A stretch of 64,000 nt of DNA from contig NZ_PENS01000017.1 of assembly GCF_003144325.1 (NCBI RefSeq), positions 1-64,000 of the forward strand. Reading direction: 5' to 3'. The position numbers were made by a program, and so were the translations under genes. Of this stretch, positions 49,888 to 59,346 are shown piece after piece. The notes beneath the pieces were generated by a model. That model saw only the letters and a program-made list of their open reading frames with translations. It ran no database searches and had not been told where the DNA came from. Every line of letters starts with the position of its first letter. Within the stretch, counting starts at the first letter, position 1. Source of the stretch: Proteus terrae (GTDB lineage: Bacteria > Pseudomonadota > Gammaproteobacteria > Enterobacterales > Enterobacteriaceae).

Positions 49888-50892
49888 TTATTTTTCTGAT
49901 GCTCTGCGTTGTAGCTGATCACGTAAATTAGGTGGTGTTCCTTTAATGGTGAGCGTATCTGTTGCTGGATCCCAGAATATTCTCTCCCCTAATAATTTCG
50001 CATCAAAATTCACAGTTAATCCACCACCACTTCCTGAATACTTCATCAGTTGACGTAATGTACTGCGATCTGCTGGAAATGTTTCAGCTAATTCATAGCC
50101 TTTTTCTTCAGTAAATTGAGCGAAGTTTTGGTCGCCTAGAGACGGTAATTCTTCAGCAAGCTCCGTTAAGGCAATTTCTTCGCCAGATTGTAATTGCTCA
50201 TTACAGTAGCTATATACTTGCTCACGACAAGTTTGACGCTCTTGTTTGCCCATTTCTGAAGCTTCGCAGAAATCATCAACTGCTTGTAATAAGCCTTTAT
50301 TCTGAACTTTGGCGTTTAAACCTTCTTGCGCACCTAAAAAGTCCATAAAGAAATCAGAGACTTTACGTCCAACTCGACCTTTTAAAAACGTTAAATAACG
50401 TAAAGAGTCGGGAGCGGTTTCCCACTCAGTTAAATCGATACGAGCAATAATATCTGCATGAGGAATATCTAAATAACGTGTTGATGACACATCTAGACTG
50501 TCGTTTACCCACATACTGTTACAACTACTCAGTACAGCAATTAAAAGGTAATCCACCGCTAAATAGCGATAATGACAAAATAGAACGGTACCACCTTCTG
50601 CAAAAGGGTATTTTGCTAATTCATCTTTTAGTCTCACCGTTGCTGCTCGTGAAAAACCTAAAAAGTTCTCTTCACCTTTACGTTGTAAACGCAGCGCTTC
50701 TGCTAATTCACTTTCTTCATTAAACAGACCATAAGCTTTACTTTTTGCACTGTATACACGATGTAACTCTTCAATCATTTCCTGAACAACAGGTTCAATT
50801 TCTAAGAGTGAATCACGTAGCACAACTTCTAATGTCTGCTCATCTCGCTTAATAAGTTGATGCAAAACTAATTGGTTAATATCTAGACTCAT
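49888..50892 (-). CDS. yejK: Nucleoid-associated protein YejK (NdpA)
   Basis: This 334-residue cytoplasmic protein binds the nucleoid. The family N-terminus [20 protein letters not shown] and the blocks [39 protein letters not shown] and [19 protein letters not shown] are present. E. coli YejK is 335 residues and interacts with topoisomerases. Divergent from yejL, 155 bp apart. Confidence 0.95.
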   Translation of the reverse strand: MSLDINQLVLHQLIKRDEQTLEVVLRDSLLEIEPVVQEMIEELHRVYSAKSKAYGLFNEESELAEALRLQRKGEENFLGFSRAATVRLKDELAKYPFAEGGTVLFCHYRYLAVDYLLIAVLSSCNSMWVNDSLDVSSTRYLDIPHADIIARIDLTEWETAPDSLRYLTFLKGRVGRKVSDFFMDFLGAQEGLNAKVQNKGLLQAVDDFCEASEMGKQERQTCREQVYSYCNEQLQSGEEIALTELAEELPSLGDQNFAQFTEEKGYELAETFPADRSTLRQLMKYSGSGGGLTVNFDAKLLGERIFWDPATDTLTIKGTPPNLRDQLQRRASEK

Positions 50893-51047
50893 GGTCGTCC
50901 TCTTCTATTGCGTCTCTTTCTCGTGCGCGTATTCAAACACTCCCTACTTTCAGTATCAAGGGAAAATTAATTAATTTAATAGCGGAAAAAGCCCTAGTAA
51001 TACGGTAATATATAGCGTTTTATTCATTTAGTAGGAATTCAGATTTT

Positions 51048-51275
51048 ATGCCACAAAAATCCCGTTATAGTGATGAACAAGTTGAGCAATTACTTGCAGA
51101 ACTTGTCAGCGTTCTTGAAAAACATCATACTCCTACAGATCTTTCTTTGATGGTGTTGGGGAACATGGTGACAAACTTAATTAATACAAGTATTGCCCCT
51201 GCTCAACGAATGCTGATTGCTGACTCTTTTGTTCACGCATTGCGTGCTTCAATTGATGAAGGCAATATTCACTAA
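51048..51275 (+). CDS. yejL: YejL family protein
   Basis: This 75-residue small alpha-helical protein (DUF1414) nearly matches E. coli Yej[41 protein letters not shown]. Function unknown. It ends 26 nt before yejM and is probably co-transcribed with it. Confidence 0.95.
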   Translation: MPQKSRYSDEQVEQLLAELVSVLEKHHTPTDLSLMVLGNMVTNLINTSIAPAQRMLIADSFVHALRASIDEGNIH

Positions 51276-51301
51276 TAAACATAGAAAAATTATTTATAGA
51301 C

Positions 51302-53038
51302 ATGGTAACGAGACCTCAGTCCTATCGTGAAAAAGTATCCCAAATGATCAGTTGGGGTCACTGGTTTGCGCTATTTAATATTATTCTAAGCTTACTGCTT
51401 GGAAGCCGTTACCTGTTTATTTCTGATTGGCCTGCAACTTTTGCTGGTCGTTTTTACGCTATTGTGAGTTGGATGGGACATTTTAGTTTTATTGTCTTTG
51501 CTATCTATATACTCATCCTTTTCCCTCTCACCTTTGTCGCTGTTTCTCAACGGCTACTTAGAGTTATTTCCTGTGCCCTTGCCAGTGCAGGATTAACTAT
51601 CCTTATTTTTGATATCGCCGTTTACCAGCAATTTCAACTCCATTTGACTCAACTTGTTTGGGATCTCGTGATTAACCCAGATGAAGGTGAAATGGCGCGC
51701 GAATGGCAACTTATTTTCATTGGCATCCCCATCATTTTTCTGATTGAAATGCTTTTTGCAACATGGAGTTGGCAAAAATTACGCAGTTTAAACCGCCAAC
51801 GCTGGGGTAAACCATTAGCAGGTGTCTTTATTACTTGCTTTATAGTATCCCACTCTATGTCAATTTGGGCTGACGCTAACTTTTATCGCCCAATCACCAT
51901 GCAACGTGCTAATTTGCCGTTATCCTATCCAATGACAGCGCGTAAATTCCTTGAGCGCCACGGTTTTATTAATCAATCAGAATATGAGCAACGTGTTATC
52001 AGTGAAGGTAATCCAGCAGCACAAGGTATCACCTATCCTCTTGCTCCGTTAATCTATGCCAAGGATACCTATTCTTATAACTTGCTGGTGGTGGTGGTTG
52101 ATGGTTTAGGGACTGAAGAAGTGCCTGAATTGCCAAGCTTGCAACAATTTGCACAAAATAACCTTTATTTTTCGCGTCATTATTCATCAGGTATTAATAA
52201 TGATACTGCATTATTTGGGCTATTTTATGGTATTTCACCTTCTTATTTAGACAGTGTATTAAGTAGCAGAAAGAACTCTGCACTTTTCGATGCGTTAAGT
52301 TATCGAAACTATCAATTAGCCATGTTTTCAACGAATGGTTTCCAAACACCACTGTTTAAACAAGCTGTGCTATCAGATTTCTCCCTCCCAACGTCACGCA
52401 GTGGTAATAATAATGCCACTATTGATAGTTGGAGTAATTGGTTAGTCAAAAACAACCAAACAACACCTTGGTTCTCCTTCTTACAAATTAATGGTCATAC
52501 CAATAATGCGTCTCAACGTGCCACATTAAATGATCAATTAGAGACAATATTTAAGACATTACAAGAAACCAAAGTGCTAGATAATACTGTTGTGGTTGTC
52601 ACTTCTAACTATCATCAAGACAATAATAAGAAGCAAATTAATCAATGGCTGTCAGATAAGACCACCTTTAATTTAAGCCAGTCACAGGTGCCATTAATGA
52701 TACACTGGCCAAATATGACGCCGCAGGTTATTGATCGAATGACAAGCCATCAAGATGTTATGACAACCTTGATGCAGCATGTTTTACATGTCATTAGTCC
52801 AGCAGACAACTATTCACAAGGTGAAGATTTATTTGCAAGCACTCGTAATCATCCATGGATTTTCACAGGTGATGAAGAGGCATTCGTAGTCTTTTTACAA
52901 GATAATACTTTGTTGATAGATAAGCATGGTCGATACGCTTTATTTGATAAATCAGGACAAGAGATCAGTTCTGCAAAACCTGATTTAAAATTATTACTGC
53001 AAGTTCTGGCTGAACAGAAGCGTTTTATTGAACGCTAA
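51302..53038 (+). CDS. yejM: YejM (PbgA/LapC) regulator of LPS synthesis
   Basis: This 578-residue inner-membrane protein has five N-terminal membrane segments (about 18-200) and a periplasmic sulfatase-like domain (about 250-578; VVVVDGLGTEEVP start, HYSSGINNDTALFGLFYG). It senses lipid A and controls LpxC turnover through LapB/FtsH. The hydrolase-type domain lacks a full metal site, as in the family. Follows yejL and precedes tRNA-Pro as in E. coli. Confidence 0.94.
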   Translation: MVTRPQSYREKVSQMISWGHWFALFNIILSLLLGSRYLFISDWPATFAGRFYAIVSWMGHFSFIVFAIYILILFPLTFVAVSQRLLRVISCALASAGLTILIFDIAVYQQFQLHLTQLVWDLVINPDEGEMAREWQLIFIGIPIIFLIEMLFATWSWQKLRSLNRQRWGKPLAGVFITCFIVSHSMSIWADANFYRPITMQRANLPLSYPMTARKFLERHGFINQSEYEQRVISEGNPAAQGITYPLAPLIYAKDTYSYNLLVVVVDGLGTEEVPELPSLQQFAQNNLYFSRHYSSGINNDTALFGLFYGISPSYLDSVLSSRKNSALFDALSYRNYQLAMFSTNGFQTPLFKQAVLSDFSLPTSRSGNNNATIDSWSNWLVKNNQTTPWFSFLQINGHTNNASQRATLNDQLETIFKTLQETKVLDNTVVVVTSNYHQDNNKKQINQWLSDKTTFNLSQSQVPLMIHWPNMTPQVIDRMTSHQDVMTTLMQHVLHVISPADNYSQGEDLFASTRNHPWIFTGDEEAFVVFLQDNTLLIDKHGRYALFDKSGQEISSAKPDLKLLLQVLAEQKRFIER

Positions 53039-53124
53039 CGCTATTAAGTGACGCACAAAATTACGTCACTTAATCAGCTAAGGGTTGCTTTAGCACTCAA
53101 AAACAGTAATATACAGGGCACAAA

Positions 53125-53201
53125 CGGCATGTAGCGCAGCCTGGTAGCGCACCGTCATGGGGTGTCGGGGGTCGTAGGTTCAAATCCTATCATGCCGACC
53201 A
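53125..53201 (+). tRNA. proL: tRNA-Pro (anticodon GGG)
   Basis: This 77-nt cloverleaf starts CGGCATG and ends with encoded CCA. Acceptor CGGCATG/CATGCCG pairs perfectly. The anticodon loop ATGGGGT gives GGG, and the T arm GTAGG-TTCAAAT-CCTAT is present. Nearly the same as E. coli proL, which also follows yejM. Confidence 0.96.
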
Positions 53202-53212
53202 AAATTCTTTAG

Positions 53213-53240
53213 AAAAACCAACCACTTACGGTTGGTTTTT
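53213..53240 (+). terminator. Terminator after tRNA-Pro
   Basis: AAAAACCAACC / GGTTGGTTTTT is an 11-bp stem with a 6-nt loop and a T run. Confidence 0.93.
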
Positions 53241-53260
53241 TTTATGTCTGAAATTTACGA

Positions 53261-53310
53261 GGGGTAAAACTGGGGTAAAACTCTGGTAAAACCCCCATCA
53301 GATTTACCCT
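53261..53310. repeat. GGGGTAAAACT repeats next to tRNA, possible integrase arm sites
   Basis: GGGGTAAAACT occurs twice in tandem (53261-53271, 53272-53282). CTGGTAAAAC (53283-53292) and the inverse TTTACCCT (53303-53310) follow. Short repeats of this kind beside a tRNA 3' end are seen at arm-type sites of tyrosine integrases. No integrase gene and no second copy of the tRNA end is visible in the window. Confidence 0.5.
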
Positions 53311-53372
53311 AGTTAAAGCTCAATTCTCGCCCTGTTTCTATACTAGAAATTTGTTTAAATCATTAGCTAAGT

Positions 53373-53934
53373 TTATAAAACAAATAAAGAAAATACTATC
53401 AATAGAAATATGACAGCTAGTAGAAGCCAAATAAGAATGGATGGCCCACCTTTCTCAATTAATTTAGACTTAGCAGAAATAGCTTTAACCTTATCATTAT
53501 GTTCCGAAGAGTTGGCATTCATAATGTAAGTTGCATAAGCATCAAACATCTCCCCAGTAATTGGAAACATTTCATCTTCATTTTCTATTACCATTAAATC
53601 AAATGGAACAGATGATGCCCTAAAGAACATAATGTCAAAGCCAGTGAGCTTACGAAACGTGGTTAATTCATTATTCTTAAATTTTTTATGTCCTCAGGAG
53701 GAAATTCTGAATCAGGATCTGCTATATAGGCATTGAGAAATGGTCTATTCTCACCTTCAGTCTCATAAATTGATAACTTAATTTTTGATGTTATGGATTC
53801 ATTTGCTTCGACTTCTACCCAAAATGCCGTTTCATTATACACTTCAAATAACTTTAAAGCGTTTCCTGAATCAGCATTGTTATCAATGTCATTTTCTATT
53901 TTTTGGAAAACTTGGTACAACTCACTTTTTCCAT
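53373..53934 (-). pseudogene. Tail-anchored hypothetical protein gene broken by frameshift
   Basis: Two frames on one strand join into a single protein when one base is added in the A6 run at 53682-53687 (giving PEDIKKFKNNELTTFRKL) and one in the A5 run at 53926-53930 (giving MEKSELYQVFQKIENDID from the ATG at 53934). The result would be about 187 residues: an acidic cytoplasmic region and one C-terminal membrane segment, ILIWLLLAVIFLLIVFSLFV, ending at the last residue. No known family. A TTG start without the second shift is an alternative. Either a decayed gene or base-call errors in homopolymers. Confidence 0.6.
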
Positions 53935-54001
53935 TACAAATCCTTTTATTTTCTACAATTATCTATTTAGAGTGTATTTTAGTAATTACGCACAACATAA
54001 G

Positions 54002-54256
54002 TTAAATATAGAGAATTTATAAAATTTTCTTTTATTTCTGCTCTTTTAATTACAGTCTTTATCCATTCTTCGGCTATATACCGATTATTATTTACCCACT
54101 ATTTAAAAATAGAGATCTAATTTTATTAAAAAATCAACGGTTACACTGTTTATAAAAGAGTCTTTCCCATATTGTGGTAGATAGTACATAATTAATTTGT
54201 TTTCAAACACTATACATCCCTTATGGTTTCTCTATTTTAATGAGATGGAATTCCTT
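54002..54256. other. Short AT-rich spacer
   Basis: No gene or clear structure is seen here, except the likely promoter region of the gene at 54257. Confidence 0.35.
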
Positions 54257-54777
54257 ATGAGCGTACCACAAACAAAAGTTGAATTACTCTTGGCTATTGA
54301 TAAAAATTTCAATAAATTAATTAGTTACCTTAATATAATCCCAGCAGAAATCACTTCAGAACACTCAATGGATGGGCACGCCAAAGGAACAGAGATGAGT
54401 GTTCGTGATCTTGTTTCGTATTTGCTCGGGTGGAATGCTCTTGTTGTAAAATGGATCACATCGGATGCCAAAGGTCTACCTATCGATTTTCCAGATACGG
54501 GTTATAAGTGGAATCAACTTGGTCTTCTCGCTCAAAAATTTTACTCAGATTACAGAGAGCTAAATTATGACTCGCTAGTAACTGAGAACTTCAGACTGTA
54601 AAAAATAAAATTGTGAAGCTTATTAATGAACGAACAGATGATATTTTGTATGGTAAACCATGGTACAAAAAATGGACAATGGGTCGGATGATATCATTTA
54701 ATACATCTTCCCCTTATGCTAACGCTAATGGAAGATTAAGAAAGTGGGCAAAAAATAATAATATCAATTTAAAGTAA
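54257..54777 (+). pseudogene. ClbS/DfsB family four-helix protein gene, frameshifted
   Basis: From the ATG at 54257 the frame reads MSVPQTKVELLLAIDKNFNK ... DLVSYLLGWNALVVKW ... ETGYKWNQLG-type DTGYKWNQLGLLAQKFYSDY and stops after TENFRL at 54601. The other frame carries on KNKIVKLINERTDDILYG, KPWYKKWTMGRMISFNTSSP and ends KWAKNNNINLK at 54777. One missing base near 54585-54595 explains the break; restored length is 173. The family (DUF1706) includes the colibactin self-protection protein ClbS and many stress-linked proteins. The key WTxGRMxxFNTSSPYxNAxxRxRKW motif lies in the detached part. Confidence 0.85.
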
Positions 54778-54902
54778 GTATCAGCCTCAAATTACACTCA
54801 GTATTTGAAAACAGAGTAGTGTCGATATCCAATGGAACCGAGCTACTTGTACAATTACTCGGTTATCAAACTCTAATGCCTAATTGATATCTGGTTGTTT
54901 TT

Positions 54903-55499
54903 ATGATGGATAGGAATATGAATGACAAACAAGAAAAGAAGAAGTTGTTAACATTTATATCCCCAGTATTATCTTTGGTGATATCGCTCTATCTCAGTAT
55001 ATCTACATTTGGCTATGATGATATTATTTGGTTAGCAACTTCTTCTGCTATTTTTTTTATCAGTATTATCGTATTGATATCTTCTTTAGAGATTTTTATA
55101 AAAGTTATTTATTTTAAGCAACTGTCATTTTTATATACTAATAAATTTGTTATTTTAATCTTTAATTTAATGAGTTTTATAGCAACCGCTATCGTGCTAA
55201 CAATAATATTCCACGAAGAAGAAATACCTTCTAATTTTTTTAACAGCCTAGAATTCGTTGCTTTACTTATTGCCTATTTTACTTTTCTCTTAGTATCTAT
55301 TTTAGTTTCTTACGTATATTGCATGATTAATAGTAATAAAAAATTCTTTTTACTTTCTCTGTTCTTATTATTGATAATGTTGATATTTAAAAAAAACGAT
55401 ATTAATTTTTTAATATTTAGTTCACTTATTTTCTTTATTATATTCTTGGGGGCAGTAACTATTATTATGATTAGAAAGGCTTTTTCTAATTATAATTAA
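54903..55499 (+). CDS. Hypothetical six-segment membrane protein
   Basis: This 198-residue inner-membrane protein has a short basic N-terminus (MDRNMNDKQEKKK) and six hydrophobic segments at about 14-35, 40-68, 80-103, 117-143, 149-165 and 170-192. Very Ile/Leu/Phe-rich. No family recognised. Weak ribosome site; the second ATG (MDRN) or the third (MNDK, preceded by AGGA) may be the true start. Confidence 0.65.
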   Translation: MMDRNMNDKQEKKKLLTFISPVLSLVISLYLSISTFGYDDIIWLATSSAIFFISIIVLISSLEIFIKVIYFKQLSFLYTNKFVILIFNLMSFIATAIVLTIIFHEEEIPSNFFNSLEFVALLIAYFTFLLVSILVSYVYCMINSNKKFFLLSLFLLLIMLIFKKNDINFLIFSSLIFFIIFLGAVTIIMIRKAFSNYN

Positions 55500-55705
55500 G
55501 TCGTTTTTTAACAAGCTAATTTATATACTCACCGATTTTTACATTCTCAGAGGCTTACTCAAAAAGAATGTAAGTACATTTAAAATGACTAATATCAGAT
55601 AAAAATCAATAAAGACATATATGAAAGAAGCTATGGTAATAGCTTAACTCATATAGTTAGAAACTGTTTAAAAATTGAGTAAACTATATTAATAAAATTA
55701 TTAAT

Positions 55706-56062
55706 TTATTGTGTCAAATTATAGCTTTCAGCAATCAAAGATTTTAATTCGCTATCATCAAATTCAGATGAGAAGCTAATAGAAACCCAATGCTCTTTAT
55801 TCATATGGTAAGCTGGGTATACTCCTTTTTTCAATCGTAATGATCCCGTTAGATTTGGCATAACTTTTAAATTTATAATATCGACTATATCGCTACTACC
55901 AATATCAGATAATTTACTTTCTAGAACATCCATTATAGCTGCGAACCACTTCGAATTACCATTATGCCTAAAAACTATATAATTTGGATATTTAGTCCAT
56001 AAACACTCCGGCTCTACATTATAGTTTTCTTTAATATAATTAATTAATTCTTTTCTATTCAT
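55706..56062 (-). CDS. MmcQ/YjbR family protein
   Basis: This 118-residue protein has the YjbR/CyaY-like fold. MNRKELINYIKENYNVEPEC starts it; LWTKYPNYIVFRHNGNSKWF and NKEHWVSISF (the HW motif) are the family marks. Some relatives bind DNA weakly; the role is unclear. Isolated gene in the accessory region. Confidence 0.82.
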   Translation of the reverse strand: MNRKELINYIKENYNVEPECLWTKYPNYIVFRHNGNSKWFAAIMDVLESKLSDIGSSDIVDIINLKVMPNLTGSLRLKKGVYPAYHMNKEHWVSISFSSEFDDSELKSLIAESYNLTQ

Positions 56063-56279
56063 TACAGCCTCATCTCATAAATTATCTGAATATAAATATA
56101 GCTCCATATACCTTAAGATTCTATTAATTTTTTGTTTTCTCTTTTTTATTTTTACTATTTTTTATAGAGTTATTATTCAATACCCTCAATTACAATAAGA
56201 ATACGTACCTTATTCTTACACAGGAAATTGAAAAAATTCTGATTAACATTGCCATATTTTATATTTCTGCATATAAAAA

Positions 56280-56295
56280 GGCCACTTAGGTGGCC
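56280..56295 (-). terminator. Terminator after small lipoprotein gene
   Basis: GGCCAC-CTAA-GTGGCC (minus strand) is followed by five T, 28 nt past the lipoprotein stop. Confidence 0.85.
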
Positions 56296-56322
56296 CAAAA
56301 AGTAATCATTTATTTTAACAGA

Positions 56323-56502
56323 TTAAAACTTTCCTTTACTACGTTGCTGCTCAATATAAATATTCTGATTAGCCTTAATACTATTTAATGTGCTATCAGA
56401 ATATGGATCTTCTTTATGACTTCTACTTTCTTGAGATTCTATTACTCCAGTTGATGAGCAAGCAGAAATAAAAAAAACACTCAAAAGCATAAGTAATCTC
56501 AT
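56323..56502 (-). CDS. Small lipoprotein (59 aa)
   Basis: MRLLMLLSVFFISACSSTG has a lipobox ISAC at residue 15, so the mature peptide is 45 residues and lipid-anchored. The rest is polar (SHKEDPYSDSTLNSIK ... EQQRSKGKF). GGAG lies 6 nt before the ATG and a clean terminator follows, so it is a complete single-gene unit. No family recognised. Confidence 0.8.
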   Translation of the reverse strand: MRLLMLLSVFFISACSSTGVIESQESRSHKEDPYSDSTLNSIKANQNIYIEQQRSKGKF

Positions 56503-56654
56503 ATCTACTCCAAATAATATTTTAAATTAATAACATATATTTAGAGTAAAAATAAATAATTTAGTTCATAAAATTAATCATCTTCATTTTTATACTTGTT
56601 CTCAATACGGTTGTATAATGAATAATATATCGATAACAACAGAAAAAACCCACA

Positions 56655-57085
56655 GATGCTTGACCTGCATTAAGAGAAGCATGGTTTGGAGATAAAGGCA
56701 AAATACATCTTGATGGTTATGCAGAAATCACTTGGGTTGATGGATTTAATATTACTCTTAATGATAAACCTAGCGATAGTTGCTGTAACTTATATTTTGT
56801 TAATGTGGAAGGCTATCGGCTATCCCCCATCAAATCTAGCTCAATTACATGAGTTTGATTTATTTGTTGCTAAATCAGCGAATGAAGCTAAAGAGAGAGA
56901 GCTATTGCAACATTTTTAGTAGATAGTCAGCAACAACACATAAAGACAATCTGAAAGATGTTGATGATTGCGTTTTATTGAGCAAAATCGGTGATTTTTA
57001 CATTCATCTAATACCAAATAATTCAGATAAACATTTCAAACCTTTATGGCAAGGTTATCAACCTATTGGTATTGAAAAGATTTAA
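56655..57085 (+). pseudogene. DUF1543 protein remnant
   Basis: Pieces in different frames spell a DUF1543 protein: ALREAWFGDKGKIHLDGYAE ... TWVDGFNI ... NLYFVNVEGYRLSP, then LAQLHEFDLFVAKSANEAK, then HKDNLKDVDDCVLLSKIGDF ... FKPLWQGYQPIGIEKI. There is a TGA where the family has an aromatic codon (near 56663), an extra C in the run at 56825-56829, and further shifts near 56916 and 56940. The N-terminal third is missing. A true relic with several lesions. Confidence 0.85.
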
Positions 57086-57233
57086 TAATAAATTTTACTG
57101 TGCTGTTATTTTTCAGCGTAGTAAATTATATTAGTTACGCAATCATCAATTTATTTTTAAATTTATATATCAGTTTAAGTCACATTGATATCTCTATTTA
57201 AAATGACTCTATTAGATTTGCTTGTTATTTTTA

Positions 57234-57413
57234 TTATTTAAAATTCATTAATTTTTTAAAATAAAAACCTTTCTTTGTTTTTGGGAATTTATTCCCAAAA
57301 TATATTTTCCGCTCATAATCTCGACCAGCATAGTGATTATCACCATAAAATTGGCCATATAATGCAGTTTTAGGGCACACATCGTCAGAAAAAAATTTAT
57401 GATTATTATCCAC
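57234..57413 (-). CDS. Small hypothetical protein, GTG start
   Basis: This encodes 59 residues from the GTG at 57413, with AAGGAAAA about 6 nt upstream. The N-terminus DNNHKFFSDDVCPKTALYGQ and the middle NHYAGRDYERKIYFGNKFPK resemble the many small 'CPxTGxY...G...F P' proteins of gammaproteobacteria, of unknown role. Basic C-terminus. Only one Cys remains. Assignment is weak; the ribosome site supports a real gene. Confidence 0.6.
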   Translation of the reverse strand: MDNNHKFFSDDVCPKTALYGQFYGDNHYAGRDYERKIYFGNKFPKTKKGFYFKKLMNFK

Positions 57414-57634
57414 TTCAATTTTCCTTATTTAAATTAAATTTTCAACCTCTTTAAATTAATTATAAATATTTTAAATTTATAATTTTCAGTAATTATTTAA
57501 CACCATACCACTCTTATAAAATAGATCCAGTATTGAGCGATTTTATTATTTAAAACGAATTAAAAACATAATTAGACAAAAGAAAAATTAAGTGTATGCT
57601 ATATATACCAGACACTCAATTTATTAAAATCATC

Positions 57635-58570
57635 TTATTTATTATCAACACTCTTATTAGCTATTCCAAAAGGAATATGTACCGAAGGTAATTCAGATGA
57701 TGATTTTAAATGCAGCTTTTGGTCATCAAAGAATATATGTGGTTTTAAAATTCTCAGAACATTGGCTTTCTCTACTCCACCCATAAAAAAAGCTTCATTG
57801 ACAGAAATTCCCCATGCTCTCATCGTGTTAATAACACGTTTATGAGATGGTGCATTGCGCGCAGTAACAATAGAGATCTTAAGTAATGGAATATAAGTAG
57901 GATCTTGTTTTACTTTCTCTAATTCCAATTTTTGAATGTCAGAAATACGCAGTAAGAATTTTTTTAATGGCCCAGGGTTATGAGGTACATCAACCATTTT
58001 GGCTTCATGGTTATGAAATTGAGATAACTCGCCTGAAGTTTTATAAATAACCTCCGCTTCATCATCAGCAATCACACCATCAAAGTCGAAAGCAATTCTT
58101 AATTCATCAGCATCATCATCATTAACATGACCGGCTAATATCTGCCCTGCTGGATAATTTGCATTAATCGCTTGTAAAACATCATCATGATCAGCAGATA
58201 AAAATAACTCAATATCAAATGCTGGGATATAAATATGAGGTGATTTTCCTTGAAGAAATACAGCTCGGGTGATCCCCAAGTTATAATGTTCAATAGAATT
58301 CATCACTCTTAATCCAGTGTCGGGATCATTTCTGGATAACAAAATAACTTCAACTAGAGGATCGTCAGGTCTAATATTATTTAGTTTCAAAAGGCGACTA
58401 ATAAAAGGAAATGCAACGCCTTTATTCAAAGGCATATCCTGCATTTTATGTTGATACTTTCGATAGGCTTCCTCCCCTTGCGTGCGAAAAATATTATCTG
58501 ATTCTTGTAAATCAAATAATGCACTAGAAGAAAGCCCTATAACCAATCTCTTCGTCAAATCATACGCCAT
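57635..58570 (-). CDS. Cytosolic 5'-nucleotidase (NT5C1-like)
   Basis: This 311-residue enzyme of the 5'-nucleotidase family (PF06189) removes phosphate from nucleoside monophosphates. It starts MAYDLTKRLVIGLSSSALFD. The HAD-type motif IAFDFDGVIADDEAEVIYK is at about 165-183, VTARNAPSHKRV is motif II, and KANVLRILKPHIFFDDQKLH is the metal-binding motif. SRNDPDTGLRVMNSIEHYNL is a family signature. Intact, unlike its neighbours. Confidence 0.9.
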   Translation of the reverse strand: MAYDLTKRLVIGLSSSALFDLQESDNIFRTQGEEAYRKYQHKMQDMPLNKGVAFPFISRLLKLNNIRPDDPLVEVILLSRNDPDTGLRVMNSIEHYNLGITRAVFLQGKSPHIYIPAFDIELFLSADHDDVLQAINANYPAGQILAGHVNDDDADELRIAFDFDGVIADDEAEVIYKTSGELSQFHNHEAKMVDVPHNPGPLKKFLLRISDIQKLELEKVKQDPTYIPLLKISIVTARNAPSHKRVINTMRAWGISVNEAFFMGGVEKANVLRILKPHIFFDDQKLHLKSSSELPSVHIPFGIANKSVDNK

Positions 58571-58721
58571 CGCAAAAATTTCCTATTAGTTCCTTTTATT
58601 ATTCATAATATCACTCTTTCAAGAGACTGAAGATGAGAAACTTGTACACAAAAATGTAGACAAAATAATGCTATTTACCTACTCATGAGCATTTATCATC
58701 AAATTATACATCACCAATAAA

Positions 58722-58736
58722 TGATATTAATTATCA
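58722..58736 (+). promoter_or_regulatory. Fur box upstream of small protein gene
   Basis: TGATATTAATTATCA matches the 7-1-7 Fur repeat at 13 of 14 positions, 60 nt before the ATG at 58796. Confidence 0.75.
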
Positions 58737-58795
58737 TTTGCATTTAGAGCATATCCTTATTATCGTTATAACTATCATCAATAAGGAGAAAACTC

Positions 58796-58957
58796 ATGGT
58801 TAAGAAAACGATACATTTACGCTCTAAACACTTTAAAGATTTAGTCAATAAAATGAAAAAAATGAATGCCGTTAAAAATACAATAAGTCCGCAATCAGAA
58901 AATAGTGATCTTATTGTTATTAATAACAAAATTCCTACTTTGGTTTCTGTAAAGTAA
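58796..58957 (+). CDS. Small basic protein under Fur box (53 aa)
   Basis: MVKKTIHLRSKHFKDLVNKM is followed by a Ser/Asn-rich part and the end LIVINNKIPTLVSVK. AAGGAG lies 7 nt upstream of the ATG and a Fur box 60 nt upstream, so it should be made in iron shortage. Length and position before a RyhB gene bring HemP-like proteins to mind, but the HemP C-terminal motif (YxLRxTxxGKLILTK) is not met. Function unknown. Confidence 0.7.
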   Translation: MVKKTIHLRSKHFKDLVNKMKKMNAVKNTISPQSENSDLIVINNKIPTLVSVK

Positions 58958-59010
58958 GAGAACTTATTGGCTTTTAGTGTGAATAAATAGTGACCACAAT
59001 CTTCATAGGG

Positions 59011-59039
59011 TTGACATATCAAATGATAATGATTATCTT
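59011..59039 (+). promoter_or_regulatory. Promoter and Fur box of RyhB copy 1
   Basis: TTGACA (59011-59016), 17-bp spacer and TATCTT (59034-59039). The Fur box TGATAATGATTATCT (59024-59038) covers spacer and -10, 14 of 15 to the 7-1-7 repeat. Confidence 0.88.
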
Positions 59040-59045
59040 TTAACT

Positions 59046-59144
59046 TGTGAATAATTGAGTATTTTACTTGGTTTTTCACAACGACATTGCTCACATTGCT
59101 TCTAGTATTTATTGACCAACTCTCCTAGCGTTGGTCTTTTTTTT
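59046..59144 (+). ncRNA. ryhB: RyhB-type sRNA, copy 1
   Basis: A Fur-controlled sRNA of about 99 nt. The conserved RyhB core, ACGACATTGCTCACATTGCT, is present at 59080-59100 and is followed by TCTAGTATTTATTG. The terminator is GACCAAC/GTTGGTC with eight T. RyhB pairs with mRNAs of iron-using proteins together with Hfq during iron shortage. The start is placed 7 nt after the -10. Confidence 0.9.
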
Positions 59145-59346
59145 ATCTGCATAAAACCATACGCCACTTAACACTAAATGAAGGATAAGCTTTCATACAA
59201 AATACTATTATCTTATTGAAATTAAAATAGTTTATAGTGAAAATTAAGTAAGATAATAATATTGTATTTGGTTATCACTATCTAAAAATAATTATGAAAT
59301 AACCACTTTATAATATAAGCCATATCATCAATAGGGATTTTAAATT

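Noticed and set aside
58796..58957. Call as haemin uptake protein HemP
   Set aside because: Length and Fur box fit, but the conserved C-terminal HemP motif is absent, so no name is given.
58744..59094. 116-codon minus-strand frame
   Set aside because: It runs antisense through the Fur-box protein gene and the ryhB copy 1 promoter, both better supported.
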